Shown: piece after piece, positions 1 through 8,553 of the stretch
Position numbering within the stretch: position 1 is the stretch's first letter
How the letters are laid out: each line of letters starts with the position of its first letter
DNA from: Aldehydirespirator sp965204875
GTDB lineage: Bacteria > Actinomycetota > Acidimicrobiia > Acidimicrobiales > Aldehydirespiratoraceae
Length of the DNA: 64,000 nt
NCBI GenBank assembly: GCA_965204875.1
Contig: OZ242020.1
Coordinates: 2,728,001-2,792,000, forward strand
Reading direction: 5' to 3'
Made by a program: the position numbers and the translations under genes
Notes under the pieces: generated by a model
Database searches by the model: none
What the model was told of the DNA's origin: nothing
The model's input: the letters and a program-made list of their open reading frames with translations, nothing else

Positions 1-201
1 CGCGGCGGTGTCTGCGTCCTCGAAGGACTCGTGCGCCATTACATGGCACCAGTGGCAACTCGAGTAACCCACCGACAGCAGCACGGGGCGATCCCGCTCG
101 GCGGCGGCAGCGAACGCCTCGGCACCCCACGGGTACCAGTCCACGGGATTGTCGCGGTGCTGGCGCAGGTAGGGGCTGGTCTCGCTGCCAAGCCGGTTCA
201 C
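1..201 (-). CDS. DUF255 / YyaL-type thioredoxin-fold protein, N-terminal fragment
   Basis: The gene enters from the left edge; only its first 67 codons, from a GTG at 201, are inside. The start reads MNRLGSETSPYLRQH and is followed by NPVDWYPWG and then SSCHWCHVMAHESF. This is the N-terminal signature of the DUF255 family (bacterial YyaL, human SPATA20), whose full proteins are about 600-700 residues: a thioredoxin-like domain with a CxxC-type site followed by a six-hairpin glycosidase-like domain. The biochemical role of the family is unsettled. The menA gene diverges from it. Family assignment is firm; the rest of the protein lies outside. Confidence 0.9.
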   Translation of the reverse strand, partial: MNRLGSETSPYLRQHRDNPVDWYPWGAEAFAAAAERDRPVLLSVGYSSCHWCHVMAHESFEDADTAA

Positions 202-358
202 ACCGGCGAGCCTAGGGCGCGTCAACGCCACGACCGGTAGCAGCGGGGGTGGCGGCAATGAGGAACGGGCGGCGACGGCTCGAGGGCAGACTTGGGGCTG
301 TGAAGGCTGGAACATCCTGCAAGCGCGATGCCGCCGCGGTCGAGCGCGCAGCGAGCAC

Positions 359-1294
359 ATGACCACTCCCGGACCGGCATCCGGCGACCCCGCAGACGGC
401 AGCGGGAACGGCTCGGAAGCGAGCCTGCGGATCTGGATCCGGGGTGCGCGGCCCCGCACGCTCAGCGCCGGGCTCGTGCCTGTGGCGGTCGGCGCGGCGG
501 TGGCTGTGGGGCAGGGCGGCGATGTGGCGTGGTGGCGGGCCGCTGCGGCCCTGGTTGTGGCGCTGGCGCTGCAAGTGGGTGTCAACTACGCGAACGACTA
601 CTCAGACGGCGTGCGCGGCACCGACGACGCTGAGCGCGTCGGCCCGCTGCGGCTGGTCGGCTCGGGGCTGGCGCGGCCGGCTCACGTGCGGCTGGCCGCC
701 ATCGGGGCGTTCGCGGCCGCCGGGATCGCGGGCACCACGCTCGCGGCCGTCGCCGGATGGGAGCTGCTGGTCGCCGGCGCCGCCTGCCTGCTGGCCGGAT
801 GGGGGTACACAGGCGGGCCCAGGCCCTACGGCTATCTGGGGCTGGGCGAGGTGTTCGTGTTCGTGTTCTTCGGGCTGGTGGCCACCGCGGGCACGACCTA
901 CGTTCTGCTGGAGCGCGTCGAGCCGTTCGCGGTGCTCTGCGGTGTGCCGGTGGGCCTGTGGGCCGTCGCCCTGCTGGTGGCGAACAACCTGCGCGACATT
1001 CGCAGCGACGCCGCGGCCGGCAAGCGCACGCTGGCGGTGCGCCTCGGCGACCGGCGCAGCAGGCACGCCTACCTGGCCGTGCTGGAGGCCTCCTACGCGG
1101 TCGCCCTGCTGGCGTCGCTGGGCGGTCGTGCCGCCGCGGCCGCCGTGCTCGGCGCGCCCTTTGCCGTGCGTGCGGTGCGCCGCGTGCTCAAGGGAGCATC
1201 GGGGCCCGACCTGATAGGTGTGCTGGCAGCCACGGCCCTGGCCCAGCTGGTGTCAGGATTGGCCATGGCCGCAGGCATAGCCCTCACCGGCTGA
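359..1294 (+). CDS. menA: 1,4-dihydroxy-2-naphthoate polyprenyltransferase
   Basis: A membrane UbiA-superfamily prenyltransferase of 311 residues, the usual length for MenA. It transfers a polyprenyl chain to 1,4-dihydroxy-2-naphthoate to give demethylmenaquinone. The first aspartate motif is NYANDYSDGVRGTDD (about residues 77-91) and the second is NNLRDIRSDAAAGKRTLAVRLG (about 209-230); these bind Mg-diphosphate. Several hydrophobic segments lie between. ATG at 359 starts about 20 residues before the conserved RIWIRGARPRTL. The next pathway step, menG, is nearby at 3291-4100 on the other strand, so the two were probably adjacent before the toxin-antitoxin pair inserted between them. Confidence 0.95.
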   Translation: MTTPGPASGDPADGSGNGSEASLRIWIRGARPRTLSAGLVPVAVGAAVAVGQGGDVAWWRAAAALVVALALQVGVNYANDYSDGVRGTDDAERVGPLRLVGSGLARPAHVRLAAIGAFAAAGIAGTTLAAVAGWELLVAGAACLLAGWGYTGGPRPYGYLGLGEVFVFVFFGLVATAGTTYVLLERVEPFAVLCGVPVGLWAVALLVANNLRDIRSDAAAGKRTLAVRLGDRRSRHAYLAVLEASYAVALLASLGGRAAAAAVLGAPFAVRAVRRVLKGASGPDLIGVLAATALAQLVSGLAMAAGIALTG

Positions 1295-1370
1295 CCCGGC
1301 CGATCTTGTGCTCCTGCGGCCGGGGCAGTAAAGGCCATCGGGCACGAGACCGCGCTCCCTCTAGTTTTGT

Positions 1371-2372
1371 TCACAGCACCTCGGCGTGGTCTTCGATGAT
1401 GCTGAGAGCGTTTTCGAAGGAGAGCAGCGCGTCGTCGTCGAACACCATCTCCAAGACGCTGGAGTAAGCGGAGCGCAATGCCTCACAGGCGGGATGGCCT
1501 GGCGTGAACGCCGGCGACGACGCGAACCCGAGCCTCGGGCGTTCGGCATCGCTGTGGCGGGTGGCGACCGGCTGAGCGGCCAGCACCTCGGCGTGAAGCT
1601 CTGCCACTAAGTCTCTGTTGATCAGCGGAGCGATCTGATCGCAGCGCAGCAGGAAGGGAATGTCGTAGATGTCCCTCGCGCGGCGCATAGTATTGGCTGG
1701 CCGGTCTGAGACACTGCGAGTATGGAGCGCGCTCAGCTTCTCGACCAGGGTGACCATCGGATGCACAGCGAGCACGCTGAATCCCGCCAAGAACGGGTGT
1801 TGCTCCAGCAGGGGTGGGTCCGCCACCGATCCGGCTATGGACTGGACCGGCCGGAGCGCGATCCAGTTCTGGTCCAGCACTCGGGTCACCAGATCTATCA
1901 CAACGGCCGGCGGCTCTGAGGCCTGCGTATAGCGGCTCGGGTAGACGCACTGGAACTTCGCGAGGTCGCCCACGCGAGGTTCCTCGATTGGCAGTCCTAG
2001 CCCCGAACGGAGCTTGGAGCGCATCTCTCTTCGGACCTGCTTACGCCGACCAGAACCGAAGGCGACCCCTCGGGGCAGGGCAACCATTACGTCGACGTCC
2101 TCTGAGAATCTGCGCACTACATCCCAAGCCTTCGCTAATGCTGTGCCGCCTTTGAAGACAATTGCAACGTCGGGATAGCGCTGGCTTGGTGCGAGAGCGT
2201 GGCGGATGGATTCGGTCACCCAGAGGTCTTTCTCAACCAGGGGCGCGGCCTCTGCGGGATCGGAGTGAGCGAAACCGCAGCTGCTGATGATGCGTGACCA
2301 GGCTTGCCGGTCAGATGTCAAGGCGCTGATCGCTTCTGGATCACTGGGCGGCGGGGGCGAAGACGTTGCCAT
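1371..2372 (-). CDS. AbiEii/AbiGii-type nucleotidyltransferase toxin
   Basis: 333 residues with the four AbiEii motifs. VFKGGTALAKAW is the nucleotidyltransferase GG-T-K motif, FSEDVDVMV carries the DxD metal-binding acids, HPMVTLVEKLSALH is the helical lysine motif, and RARDIYDI is the RD-YD motif. AbiEii toxins are NTP-dependent nucleotidyltransferases of type IV toxin-antitoxin/abortive infection systems; some modify tRNA acceptor ends. The gene lies 30 bp downstream of its putative antitoxin on the same strand, the classical AbiEi-AbiEii order. Sequence around it is more A/T-rich than the flanking men genes, suggesting acquisition. No catalytic residue appears lost. Confidence 0.9.
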   Translation of the reverse strand: MATSSPPPPSDPEAISALTSDRQAWSRIISSCGFAHSDPAEAAPLVEKDLWVTESIRHALAPSQRYPDVAIVFKGGTALAKAWDVVRRFSEDVDVMVALPRGVAFGSGRRKQVRREMRSKLRSGLGLPIEEPRVGDLAKFQCVYPSRYTQASEPPAVVIDLVTRVLDQNWIALRPVQSIAGSVADPPLLEQHPFLAGFSVLAVHPMVTLVEKLSALHTRSVSDRPANTMRRARDIYDIPFLLRCDQIAPLINRDLVAELHAEVLAAQPVATRHSDAERPRLGFASSPAFTPGHPACEALRSAYSSVLEMVFDDDALLSFENALSIIEDHAEVL

Positions 2373-2402
2373 AAGCTAGGAAGTCACCGTGGATGGTGCC
2401 GT

Positions 2403-3116
2403 CTAGTTCGATGGGGCGGCTGCGAGGCCGGTTTCGATTGCCTCTGCCAACCATTCGCAGCGCCGTAGGAAGTCCGGACCCAGCTTCTCGCGGCCGGCTG
2501 CGAACAGGAAGCGGTCGCGAGCGAATCCCTCGCCTGGCGGCACCTCGCAGCCCCGCGCGTATCGCGCGTACAGGCACTCCCACGGGTCCTCGCCATTCCT
2601 ATCGTCCGCGTGAGCGTCGTAGATGCGCACACCCTCCAGCAGTGACACCTCCCAGCGGCTCAACGCGAGCCTGGCCCGGTTCCATCGGCTGACCAGGGTG
2701 AGACCCCGCAGCGCCGCGGGCACCGCTGGAGCTGCCCCGACAACAGCGATCCGTACGCGTACCGGCACCTGCCACACCCAGCCCAGCCGGTTCAAGGCCG
2801 ACAGGCTCGACCAGCCAGCGCCAGGCCCGGCCAGGCGCCATCTGAGCCGACGCAACGCGTCATACCTGTCGAGATCGGAGTTGTCGTCGTCGTTTAGCCG
2901 GTAGTAGACACCCGCTGCCAGGCGCTCTATCCGGGGCGGGTCTTCGCCTGCGAGCCTGCTGAGCTGCTTGGCAAGAGTGCGCCTATCCGCGGCAGGAAAG
3001 GCCGCCTGGGCGTCGTCGATGCCGATGAGCGAGGTTGGCAGGAACTCCGCTGCCCAGTCTCGGAGCGCGTTCATCGCCGCCGGTCTGCGAGAACCGGTCT
3101 GCTGTCTCGAGTTCAT
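2403..3116 (-). CDS. AbiEi-like antitoxin / transcriptional regulator
   Basis: 237 residues. Residues about 15-75 look like the helix-turn-helix domain of AbiEi antitoxins (ALRDWAAEF, then DRRTLAKQLSRLAG and RIERLAAGVYYRL, a winged-helix pattern). The C-terminal part carries AVVGAAPAVPAALRGLTLVSR and SRWEVSLLEGVRIYDAH, a typical layout in these antitoxins. AbiEi proteins repress their own operon through the N-terminal domain and neutralise the toxin through the C-terminal domain. Assignment rests on domain pattern and on sitting directly upstream of a clear AbiEii toxin. The C-terminal sequence is divergent, so the exact subfamily is uncertain. Confidence 0.72.
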   Translation of the reverse strand: MNSRQQTGSRRPAAMNALRDWAAEFLPTSLIGIDDAQAAFPAADRRTLAKQLSRLAGEDPPRIERLAAGVYYRLNDDDNSDLDRYDALRRLRWRLAGPGAGWSSLSALNRLGWVWQVPVRVRIAVVGAAPAVPAALRGLTLVSRWNRARLALSRWEVSLLEGVRIYDAHADDRNGEDPWECLYARYARGCEVPPGEGFARDRFLFAAGREKLGPDFLRRCEWLAEAIETGLAAAPSN

Positions 3117-3290
3117 GACACATACGATAACTAACTGTTGGACAAGGGCACCGGGGAGCGATTCTGTTGGCCGGAGGGCTAATGGCGTAGACCCTAGCTG
3201 AGCGTTTCAGGCAACTCATCCGTGCGCAGGTTGGGAAGGCTCGGATGAAGCGCCTGGCCAGCGGGGACAGTACTTCTCAGTTGAGCTGTC
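3117..3290. other. Intergenic region upstream of the AbiE-like pair
   Basis: Noncoding gap of 174 bp between the start of the antitoxin gene and the end of menG. It presumably carries the promoter of the AbiE-like operon, near 3117-3140 where the sequence is A/T-rich (CATACGATAACTAACTGTTG). No convincing operator palindrome or terminator hairpin was recognised. Confidence 0.4.
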
Positions 3291-4100
3291 TCAGGTCGTG
3301 CGGCGGGTGGCGACGAGTAGCTGGGCGATGCCTGCGCTCAGCCGGTGATGGCGCGCATCGGTGAAGCCGGCGGCTCTGAGACTGTCGAGCAGCTCGCCGG
3401 TGGGCGGCAGGTAGGCGACGGATCGGGGCAGGTACCTGTACGCGGCTCCGTCGGAGAGGGTGGCGCCGATGAGGGGCACGACCCGGCCGAAGTAGAGGCG
3501 GTGTCCCAGGCGCAGCAGCGGGTTGCGTGGCGTGTCCACCTCCAGCAGGCAGATGCGCCCGCCGGGCCGGACGGTGCGGGCGAGCTCGGTGAGCAGCGCT
3601 GGTATCGATGTCAGGTTGCGCAGGGCGAACCCGCAGGTCGCACCGTCCAGCGAGCCGTCCGCCAGCGGCAACTCCAGCACGTCCGCGTTGACCAGGGGGG
3701 CGCGCTCGGGGTGCTCTGGTGCGGGTGCGGCTCCGCCCGGACGCAGCGCGAGTAGCGCCTTGAGGCGCCCTGCTCGGCGCAGTTGCTCCGGCGCCGCCTT
3801 CAGCATTCCGATGGACAGGTCGAAACCGATCGGCCGGTACCCGTGCGCAGCGATCTCGCGGCACAGATCCCCGGTGCCGCAGGCCAGGTCGGCCACGACC
3901 GATCCCGGTGCCAGCGCCAGCTCGCGCACGGTCCGCCGTCGCCAGGCCACGTCCATGCGCAGGGTCATGATCCGGTTCACCAGGTCATAGCGCGGCGCGA
4001 TCCTGTCGAACATGTCTCTGACGGCCTGACGCTTCGGCGCGCCCGAGGGCAGTCCCACGCCCCCCTCGCCAGATCCAGGCGCGGATCTCAGCCTCACCAC
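3291..4100 (-). CDS. menG: Demethylmenaquinone methyltransferase (UbiE/MenG family)
   Basis: 269 residues, SAM-dependent class I methyltransferase performing the last step of menaquinone synthesis. The family signature RDMFDRIAPRYDLVNRIMTLRMD (about residues 28-50) is followed by SAM motif I VVADLACGTGDLCREIA, then DVLELPLADGSLDGATCGFALRN. The C-terminus ends about one helix after VATRRTT. The called start gives a tail of about 24 residues before the conserved region; an internal start is possible. In this window it pairs functionally with menA. Confidence 0.93.
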   Translation of the reverse strand: MVRLRSAPGSGEGGVGLPSGAPKRQAVRDMFDRIAPRYDLVNRIMTLRMDVAWRRRTVRELALAPGSVVADLACGTGDLCREIAAHGYRPIGFDLSIGMLKAAPEQLRRAGRLKALLALRPGGAAPAPEHPERAPLVNADVLELPLADGSLDGATCGFALRNLTSIPALLTELARTVRPGGRICLLEVDTPRNPLLRLGHRLYFGRVVPLIGATLSDGAAYRYLPRSVAYLPPTGELLDSLRAAGFTDARHHRLSAGIAQLLVATRRTT

Positions 4101-4170
4101 GAGCGGTGCCAGCAGAGCATGATGCGCCGCAGCGCACGTTGCGAGGTGAGGGGCAATGGGCGTCTTTGGC

Positions 4171-4545
4171 TCACCGCGAGGTGCGCCAGTAACGCTGGTA
4201 GTTACGGCTCTGGGAGTGCAGCAGCAGGGCTAGCAGCGCCACATCGAACATCAGCCCGATCAAGTCGCTCCACAGCCAGGCCGGGTCGACGGTGAGCGCG
4301 GCCAGCAACAGCAGCGCCAGCGGGAAAGCCGCCACGACCACGCCGAGCTTGTAGGCCCAGCGCATCTCGTTGGCTATGCCGAACGCGGCTATCAGCTCGC
4401 CGGCCGTGATCAGCAGCGTGAAGGGTGTTAGGCGCGCTCCCAGCAGGGCGAAGAGCAGCCCGAAACCTCCCCGGAAATACAGCAGGAGCTGCGCGATGTA
4501 AAGGGTCTGAGGTTGGTGTGGGTTGACCCACCGCCGCGGTCGCAT
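4171..4545 (-). CDS. Small four-helix membrane protein of unknown function
   Basis: 124 residues with about four hydrophobic segments: TLYIAQLLLYFRGGFGLLFALL, LLITAGELIAAFGIA, LGVVVAAFPLALLLLAAL and LIGLMFDVALLALLL. The N-terminus RPRRWVNPHQPQTL and C-terminus HSQSRNYQRYWRTSR are polar. The arrangement resembles small DoxX-like membrane proteins found in actinobacteria, but no catalytic or ligand motif is visible and the name is not assigned. It lies 10 bp downstream of the mycothiol synthase stop on the same strand and is probably co-transcribed. Confidence 0.75.
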   Translation of the reverse strand: MRPRRWVNPHQPQTLYIAQLLLYFRGGFGLLFALLGARLTPFTLLITAGELIAAFGIANEMRWAYKLGVVVAAFPLALLLLAALTVDPAWLWSDLIGLMFDVALLALLLHSQSRNYQRYWRTSR

Positions 4546-4554
4546 CGCTGGGCG

Positions 4555-5283
4555 CTAGCCGCGCACGGCCTTGCCGGCGGACAGTTCCGCCCGGGCGGCG
4601 CGGCGGTAGGCGCGGTCGGTGTGATGGTGCTCGAAGCCGATGCGGCGATAGACGGCGTTGGCCGGGTGGTTGTCGGACTCCACGTAGAGCATGCCCACCG
4701 TCAGACCCCGGCCCGACAGCCAATCCAGGCCCGCCAGGGTCATCTGCCGTCCCAGGCCGCGGCCGGCGAAGTCGGGGGCGACGGCGATGACGTATATCTC
4801 ACCGAGTCGCGGGGTGTGGGCGGCGTGCACCTTGGTCCAGCAGAAGCCGGCCAGGCGGCCGCCGCGGTGGTGGAGCCGGAAGCCGTCGGCGTCGAACCAG
4901 GGCTCGGACATGCGCTCACGCACATCGTCGCTGCGCAGCCCGCCCTGTTCGGGGTGCCAGTGGAAGGCCAGGTTGTTGACCGCCACGAACTCGTCGATGT
5001 CGGCCGGCGTGAAGGGCCGGGTCTCGATTCCGGACGGCTCCGCAGGCAGCTTGCAGCGCAGTTGCCAGAGGTCGCGGTAGGGCTCGAAGCCGTGCCGCCG
5101 TGCCGCTGCGTCGTCGTCGCCGGACACCTCCCTGATCCACAGCTGCACAGGCGCGGCCGGATCGACGCGGGCCACGGCCTCCGCCAGCGTGCTGTTGATC
5201 TCGCCCTCTGAGCGGCCCTCTCGCACAACGATCTGGGCCTCACCGCCGCCCGACTCCGGCGGGGGAGTCACCTCGAAGCGCAC
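4555..5283 (-). CDS. mshD: Mycothiol synthase (MshD-like GNAT acetyltransferase)
   Basis: 242 residues. The C-terminal GNAT domain has the MshD pattern: NNLAFHWHPEQGG, then FCWTKVHAAHTPRLGEIYVIAVAPDFAGRG where the acetyl-CoA loop is GRGLGRQ, then LYVESDNHPANAVYRRIGF. MshD acetylates Cys-GlcN-Ins with acetyl-CoA in the last step of mycothiol synthesis. Known MshD proteins carry two GNAT domains and about 300 residues; here the N-terminal domain is short (DPAAPVQLWIREVSGDDDAAARRHGFEPYRDLWQLRC is what remains). The GTG at 5283 is the called start. Strong as MshD-like; the shortened N-terminal half deserves notice. Confidence 0.85.
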   Translation of the reverse strand: MRFEVTPPPESGGGEAQIVVREGRSEGEINSTLAEAVARVDPAAPVQLWIREVSGDDDAAARRHGFEPYRDLWQLRCKLPAEPSGIETRPFTPADIDEFVAVNNLAFHWHPEQGGLRSDDVRERMSEPWFDADGFRLHHRGGRLAGFCWTKVHAAHTPRLGEIYVIAVAPDFAGRGLGRQMTLAGLDWLSGRGLTVGMLYVESDNHPANAVYRRIGFEHHHTDRAYRRAARAELSAGKAVRG

Positions 5284-5434
5284 ACCGGCGAGGATACGCC
5301 CGCTGCCTCACGCTGAGCGGCTGCGATTGCCGAGGCCCCATGGCATCGACCCATGGCACCGCTCGCGCCGGGAACACCCTGTGACGGCACCCGCAAGCTC
5401 CGGCAACCCGACGGCACATTGCTAACGTCGGGCG

Positions 5435-6076
5435 ATGGCCCGACCCCGCTCGCCCAGAGGTCGAGCCCGCCTCACACATGAGCGTCTGGCCGAGGAGTAC
5501 CCGGAGGCGGTCTGCGAGCTGGACCACCGCAACGCCTTCGAGCTGGTCGTCGCCACCATCCTCTCGGCGCAGTCCACCGATGTGGGCGTCAACAAGACGA
5601 CTCCCGCACTCTTCGAGCGCTTCGGTGATGCCGAGGCGCTGGCCGAGGTCGAGCCCGAGGACGTGGAGCCCTACGTGAGCACGATCGGGCTGTTCCGCAA
5701 CAAGTCCCGCAGCCTGGTGGGCATGGCCAGGATGCTCGTCGAGGACTATGGCGGGGAGGTGCCCGGCGCCATGCGCGATCTGGTGCGGCTGCCCGGCGTC
5801 GGGCGCAAGACGGCCAACGTGATCCGCAGCGTCGCTCTCGGATTGCCGGGTCTGCCGGTCGACACCCACGTGACCCGGCTGTCGAACCTGCTGGGACTCA
5901 CCACCGAGACCGACCCCACCAAGATCGAGACGGAGCTCAACCCGATGATCCCGATGGCAGAGCGGGGCGATTTCAGCCTGAGAATGATCCTCCACGGACG
6001 CCGAGTCTGCGTGGCCCGCCGCCCCCGCTGCGAGGACTGCGTCCTAAACGACTTCTGCCCCTCCAGCACCGTCTAG
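5435..6076 (+). CDS. nth: Endonuclease III (DNA glycosylase/AP lyase)
   Basis: 213 residues, the family's normal length. The helix-hairpin-helix reads LVRLPGVGRKTANVI (about 112-126) with the catalytic lysine in GRKTA, and the catalytic aspartate lies in VDTHVTRL. The C-terminus holds the four-cysteine 4Fe-4S loop CVARRPRCEDCVLNDFC with the expected 6-2-5 spacing. It removes oxidised pyrimidines and nicks the abasic site in base-excision repair. ATG at 5435 starts about 28 residues before the conserved RNAFELVVATILSAQSTD. The divergent neighbour mshD shares the 150-bp upstream region. Confidence 0.96.
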   Translation: MARPRSPRGRARLTHERLAEEYPEAVCELDHRNAFELVVATILSAQSTDVGVNKTTPALFERFGDAEALAEVEPEDVEPYVSTIGLFRNKSRSLVGMARMLVEDYGGEVPGAMRDLVRLPGVGRKTANVIRSVALGLPGLPVDTHVTRLSNLLGLTTETDPTKIETELNPMIPMAERGDFSLRMILHGRRVCVARRPRCEDCVLNDFCPSSTV

Positions 6077-6088
6077 TAGCGTGGCGGG

Positions 6089-7399
6089 GTGCTGAGCCGC
6101 ATCGATCTGCGCGGCGTCTGGGGGCCTGTCTCGTCGCGGCTGCCGCGCCCACGGCCTGAGGCTCCTGGCACGCGCGACGAGGTGCGCGCCATCATCGAGG
6201 CGGTTCGTGAGCGTGGCGACGAGGCGCTGCTTGAGTTCACAGAGCGCTTTGACGGCGTGTTGCCCCCGAGCCTCACGATTCCCGAAGCCGAGATCGCGGC
6301 AGCGGTGCAGCGGGTTCCACGTGCGGTGCGTGATGCTCTGGCGGCAGCCGTCGACAACGTCGCGGCATACCACCGCCACCAGCTCCTCGCTGACGTGCGC
6401 CATGACCGCGAGGATCTGGTGATCGATGAGCGGCACCTGCCCGTGCGCCGCGCCGGCTGCTACGTGCCAGGGGGTCGCGCCGCCTACCCGTCGACGGTGG
6501 TCATGACCGCGGTGCCCGCGCAGGTGGCAGAGGTGGCCGAGATCGCGCTGTGCGTGCCTCCCGGCGCCGGCGGGCGCGTCGCCGACGTCACCCTGGCCGC
6601 CGCGGCCGCTGCGGGGGTGCGCGAGGTGCATCCCGTGGGCGGGGCACAGGCCATCGCAGCTCTCGCCTACGGCACCGAGTCGATCGCGCCCGTCGATGTG
6701 ATCGTGGGCCCCGGCAATACCTATGTGGCCCTCGCTCAGCGTGAGGTGGCCGGGGTGGTCGGGGTTCCCAGCGCCTTCGCGGGACCCTCCGAGGTGGTGG
6801 TAGTGGCCGACAGCAGCGCCGACGCGAGCTTCGCGGCAGTCGACGTGATCCTGCAGGCCGAGCACGGCCCCGGCGGCCTGGCCTGGCTGGTCACCTGGGA
6901 CGAGCCTGTGGCAGCCGCCGTCGAGGCGGAGGTGGCCAGGCTGGCCGCACGCGCCGAGCGCCGCTGCGAGATCGAGGCGACGCTGGCCCACTCGGGCCAC
7001 AGCGTGCTGTGCCGCTCGCCCGAGCAGGCGCTGGAAGTCGTCAACGAGATCGCTCCCGAGCACCTGGAACTCATAGTGTCGGACCCCGACGCACTCCTCG
7101 GCGGCGTGCGCAACGCCGGCGCCGTCTTCTGCGGCCCGTGGGCGCCGGCCAGCATCGGCGACTACGCGGCCGGCCCCAACCACGTGCTGCCCACCGGTGG
7201 CACGGCTCGCTTCGCTGGCTCGCTGGGGGTGCGCGACTTCCGCAAGAGCATGCACATCGTGCGCACCGGCCCGGCCGGGCTCAAGCGTCTGGCACCCCAT
7301 GTCATCGTGCTGGCCGAGGCCGAGGGTCTTCGCGCCCATGCCGACTCGGTCCGCCTCAGGCTCGACGCGCTCGACGCTGCGCAGGAGACGGCGGGGTGA
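6089..7399 (+). CDS. hisD: Histidinol dehydrogenase
   Basis: 436 residues, first gene of the his run. It oxidises L-histidinol to histidine in two NAD-dependent steps. Family landmarks: RRAGCYVPGGRAAYPSTVVMTAVPA, VGGAQAIAALAYGTESI, VIVGPGNTYVALAQREV, and the zinc/catalytic region LQAEHGPGG and NEIAPEHLELI. The GTG at 6089 begins 13 bp after the nth stop. Its TGA overlaps the hisC GTG in the four bases GTGA, so the two are translationally coupled. Confidence 0.97.
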   Translation: MLSRIDLRGVWGPVSSRLPRPRPEAPGTRDEVRAIIEAVRERGDEALLEFTERFDGVLPPSLTIPEAEIAAAVQRVPRAVRDALAAAVDNVAAYHRHQLLADVRHDREDLVIDERHLPVRRAGCYVPGGRAAYPSTVVMTAVPAQVAEVAEIALCVPPGAGGRVADVTLAAAAAAGVREVHPVGGAQAIAALAYGTESIAPVDVIVGPGNTYVALAQREVAGVVGVPSAFAGPSEVVVVADSSADASFAAVDVILQAEHGPGGLAWLVTWDEPVAAAVEAEVARLAARAERRCEIEATLAHSGHSVLCRSPEQALEVVNEIAPEHLELIVSDPDALLGGVRNAGAVFCGPWAPASIGDYAAGPNHVLPTGGTARFAGSLGVRDFRKSMHIVRTGPAGLKRLAPHVIVLAEAEGLRAHADSVRLRLDALDAAQETAG

Positions 7400-8553
7400 G
7401 CGGCGTGGCCGGGCTGGTGCGTCCCCGTGATGACATCGCTCTGATGGACGGCTACCACTCGCCGCAGCTCGACGTGGAGGTGCGTCTCAACACCAACGAG
7501 AGTCCCCTGCCCCCGCCACCTGAGTTCGCGGAGGCGGTCGCGGCGGCGACACGCAACATCGCCTGGAACCGCTATCCCGACCGTGCGGCGCTGCGGCTGC
7601 GCGAGCGCATCGCGGCCCTGCACGGCGTCGGGCCGGAGCGGGTCTTCGCCGCCAACGGCTCGAACGAGGTGCTGCAGTGCCTGCTGCTCGCCTACGGGGG
7701 CGCCGGAAGGCACGCAGCGGTCTTCGAGCCCTCCTACGCGCTGCACTCGCACCTGGCCCGTGTCACGGGAACCGGCGTCGTCTGCGGTGAGCGGCGCGAC
7801 GACTTCACCCTCGACGCCCGAGCCGCCGCGAGCCTGATCGGCAGGACCCGCCCCGCGGTCACGTTCCTGTGCTCGCCGAACAACCCGACGGGCACGGTGG
7901 CGCCACTCTCCACCGTCGTCTCGCTCGTCGAAGCGGCGAGGTCGGCTGGGGGGATGCTGTGCGTGGACGAGGCCTACGGCGAGTTCGCTCCCCACAGCGC
8001 CATCGACCTGGTGGACGACGACACGCCTCTGGCGGTGACCCGTACCTACTCCAAGACGTGGGCCATGGCCGCAGCGCGCCTCGGCTACCTCATCGGCCCC
8101 TCCTGGCTGGTGGCCGAACTTCAGAAGGTCGCGCTGCCGTATCATCTCGACGCCATGAAGCAGGCCACCGGCGTCGCCGCGCTCGACCACGCCCGTGACA
8201 AGGGGTCGCGGGTGGGCGCCATCGTCGCTGAGAGATCCCGGCTCACGGCCCGCCTGCGGGAACTGCCGGTGGACGTCTGGGCATCCGGCGCCAACTTCGT
8301 GCTGGTGCGGCCCAGCAACCGCGACGGCGCCGAAGTGTGGCAACAGCTCGTGGAGCGCTCGATCCTGGTGCGCAACTGCGCGTCCTGGCCGCGCCTCGAC
8401 GGCTGCCTGCGGGTCACCGTCGGCACACCCGGCGAGGACGACCGGTTCCTCTCCGCACTGGAAGATGTGCTGGGGTCCAGCGGTCGGGTCGCCGAAACCG
8501 AGCCACTCGATCAGATGAATCAACAGAAGACTGAACCTGAGGTGAACACTTAG
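7396..8553 (+). CDS. hisC: Histidinol-phosphate aminotransferase
   Basis: 385 residues from the GTG at 7396 that overlaps the hisD stop. A type I PLP aminotransferase converting imidazole-acetol phosphate to histidinol phosphate. Visible: LNTNESPLPPPPEF at the N-terminus, AANGSNEVLQCLLLAYGG, FLCSPNNPTGT, CVDEAYGEF with the PLP aspartate, and TYSKTWAMAAARLGYLIG with the Schiff-base lysine in SKTWA. The reading frame stays open far upstream inside hisD, but family alignment favours 7396. The stop TAG is immediately followed by the hisB ATG. Confidence 0.96.
   Translation: MSGVAGLVRPRDDIALMDGYHSPQLDVEVRLNTNESPLPPPPEFAEAVAAATRNIAWNRYPDRAALRLRERIAALHGVGPERVFAANGSNEVLQCLLLAYGGAGRHAAVFEPSYALHSHLARVTGTGVVCGERRDDFTLDARAAASLIGRTRPAVTFLCSPNNPTGTVAPLSTVVSLVEAARSAGGMLCVDEAYGEFAPHSAIDLVDDDTPLAVTRTYSKTWAMAAARLGYLIGPSWLVAELQKVALPYHLDAMKQATGVAALDHARDKGSRVGAIVAERSRLTARLRELPVDVWASGANFVLVRPSNRDGAEVWQQLVERSILVRNCASWPRLDGCLRVTVGTPGEDDRFLSALEDVLGSSGRVAETEPLDQMNQQKTEPEVNT

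Noticed and set aside
3345..3755. Plus-strand frame inside menG
   Set aside because: Antisense to the conserved methyltransferase motifs; no recognisable protein.
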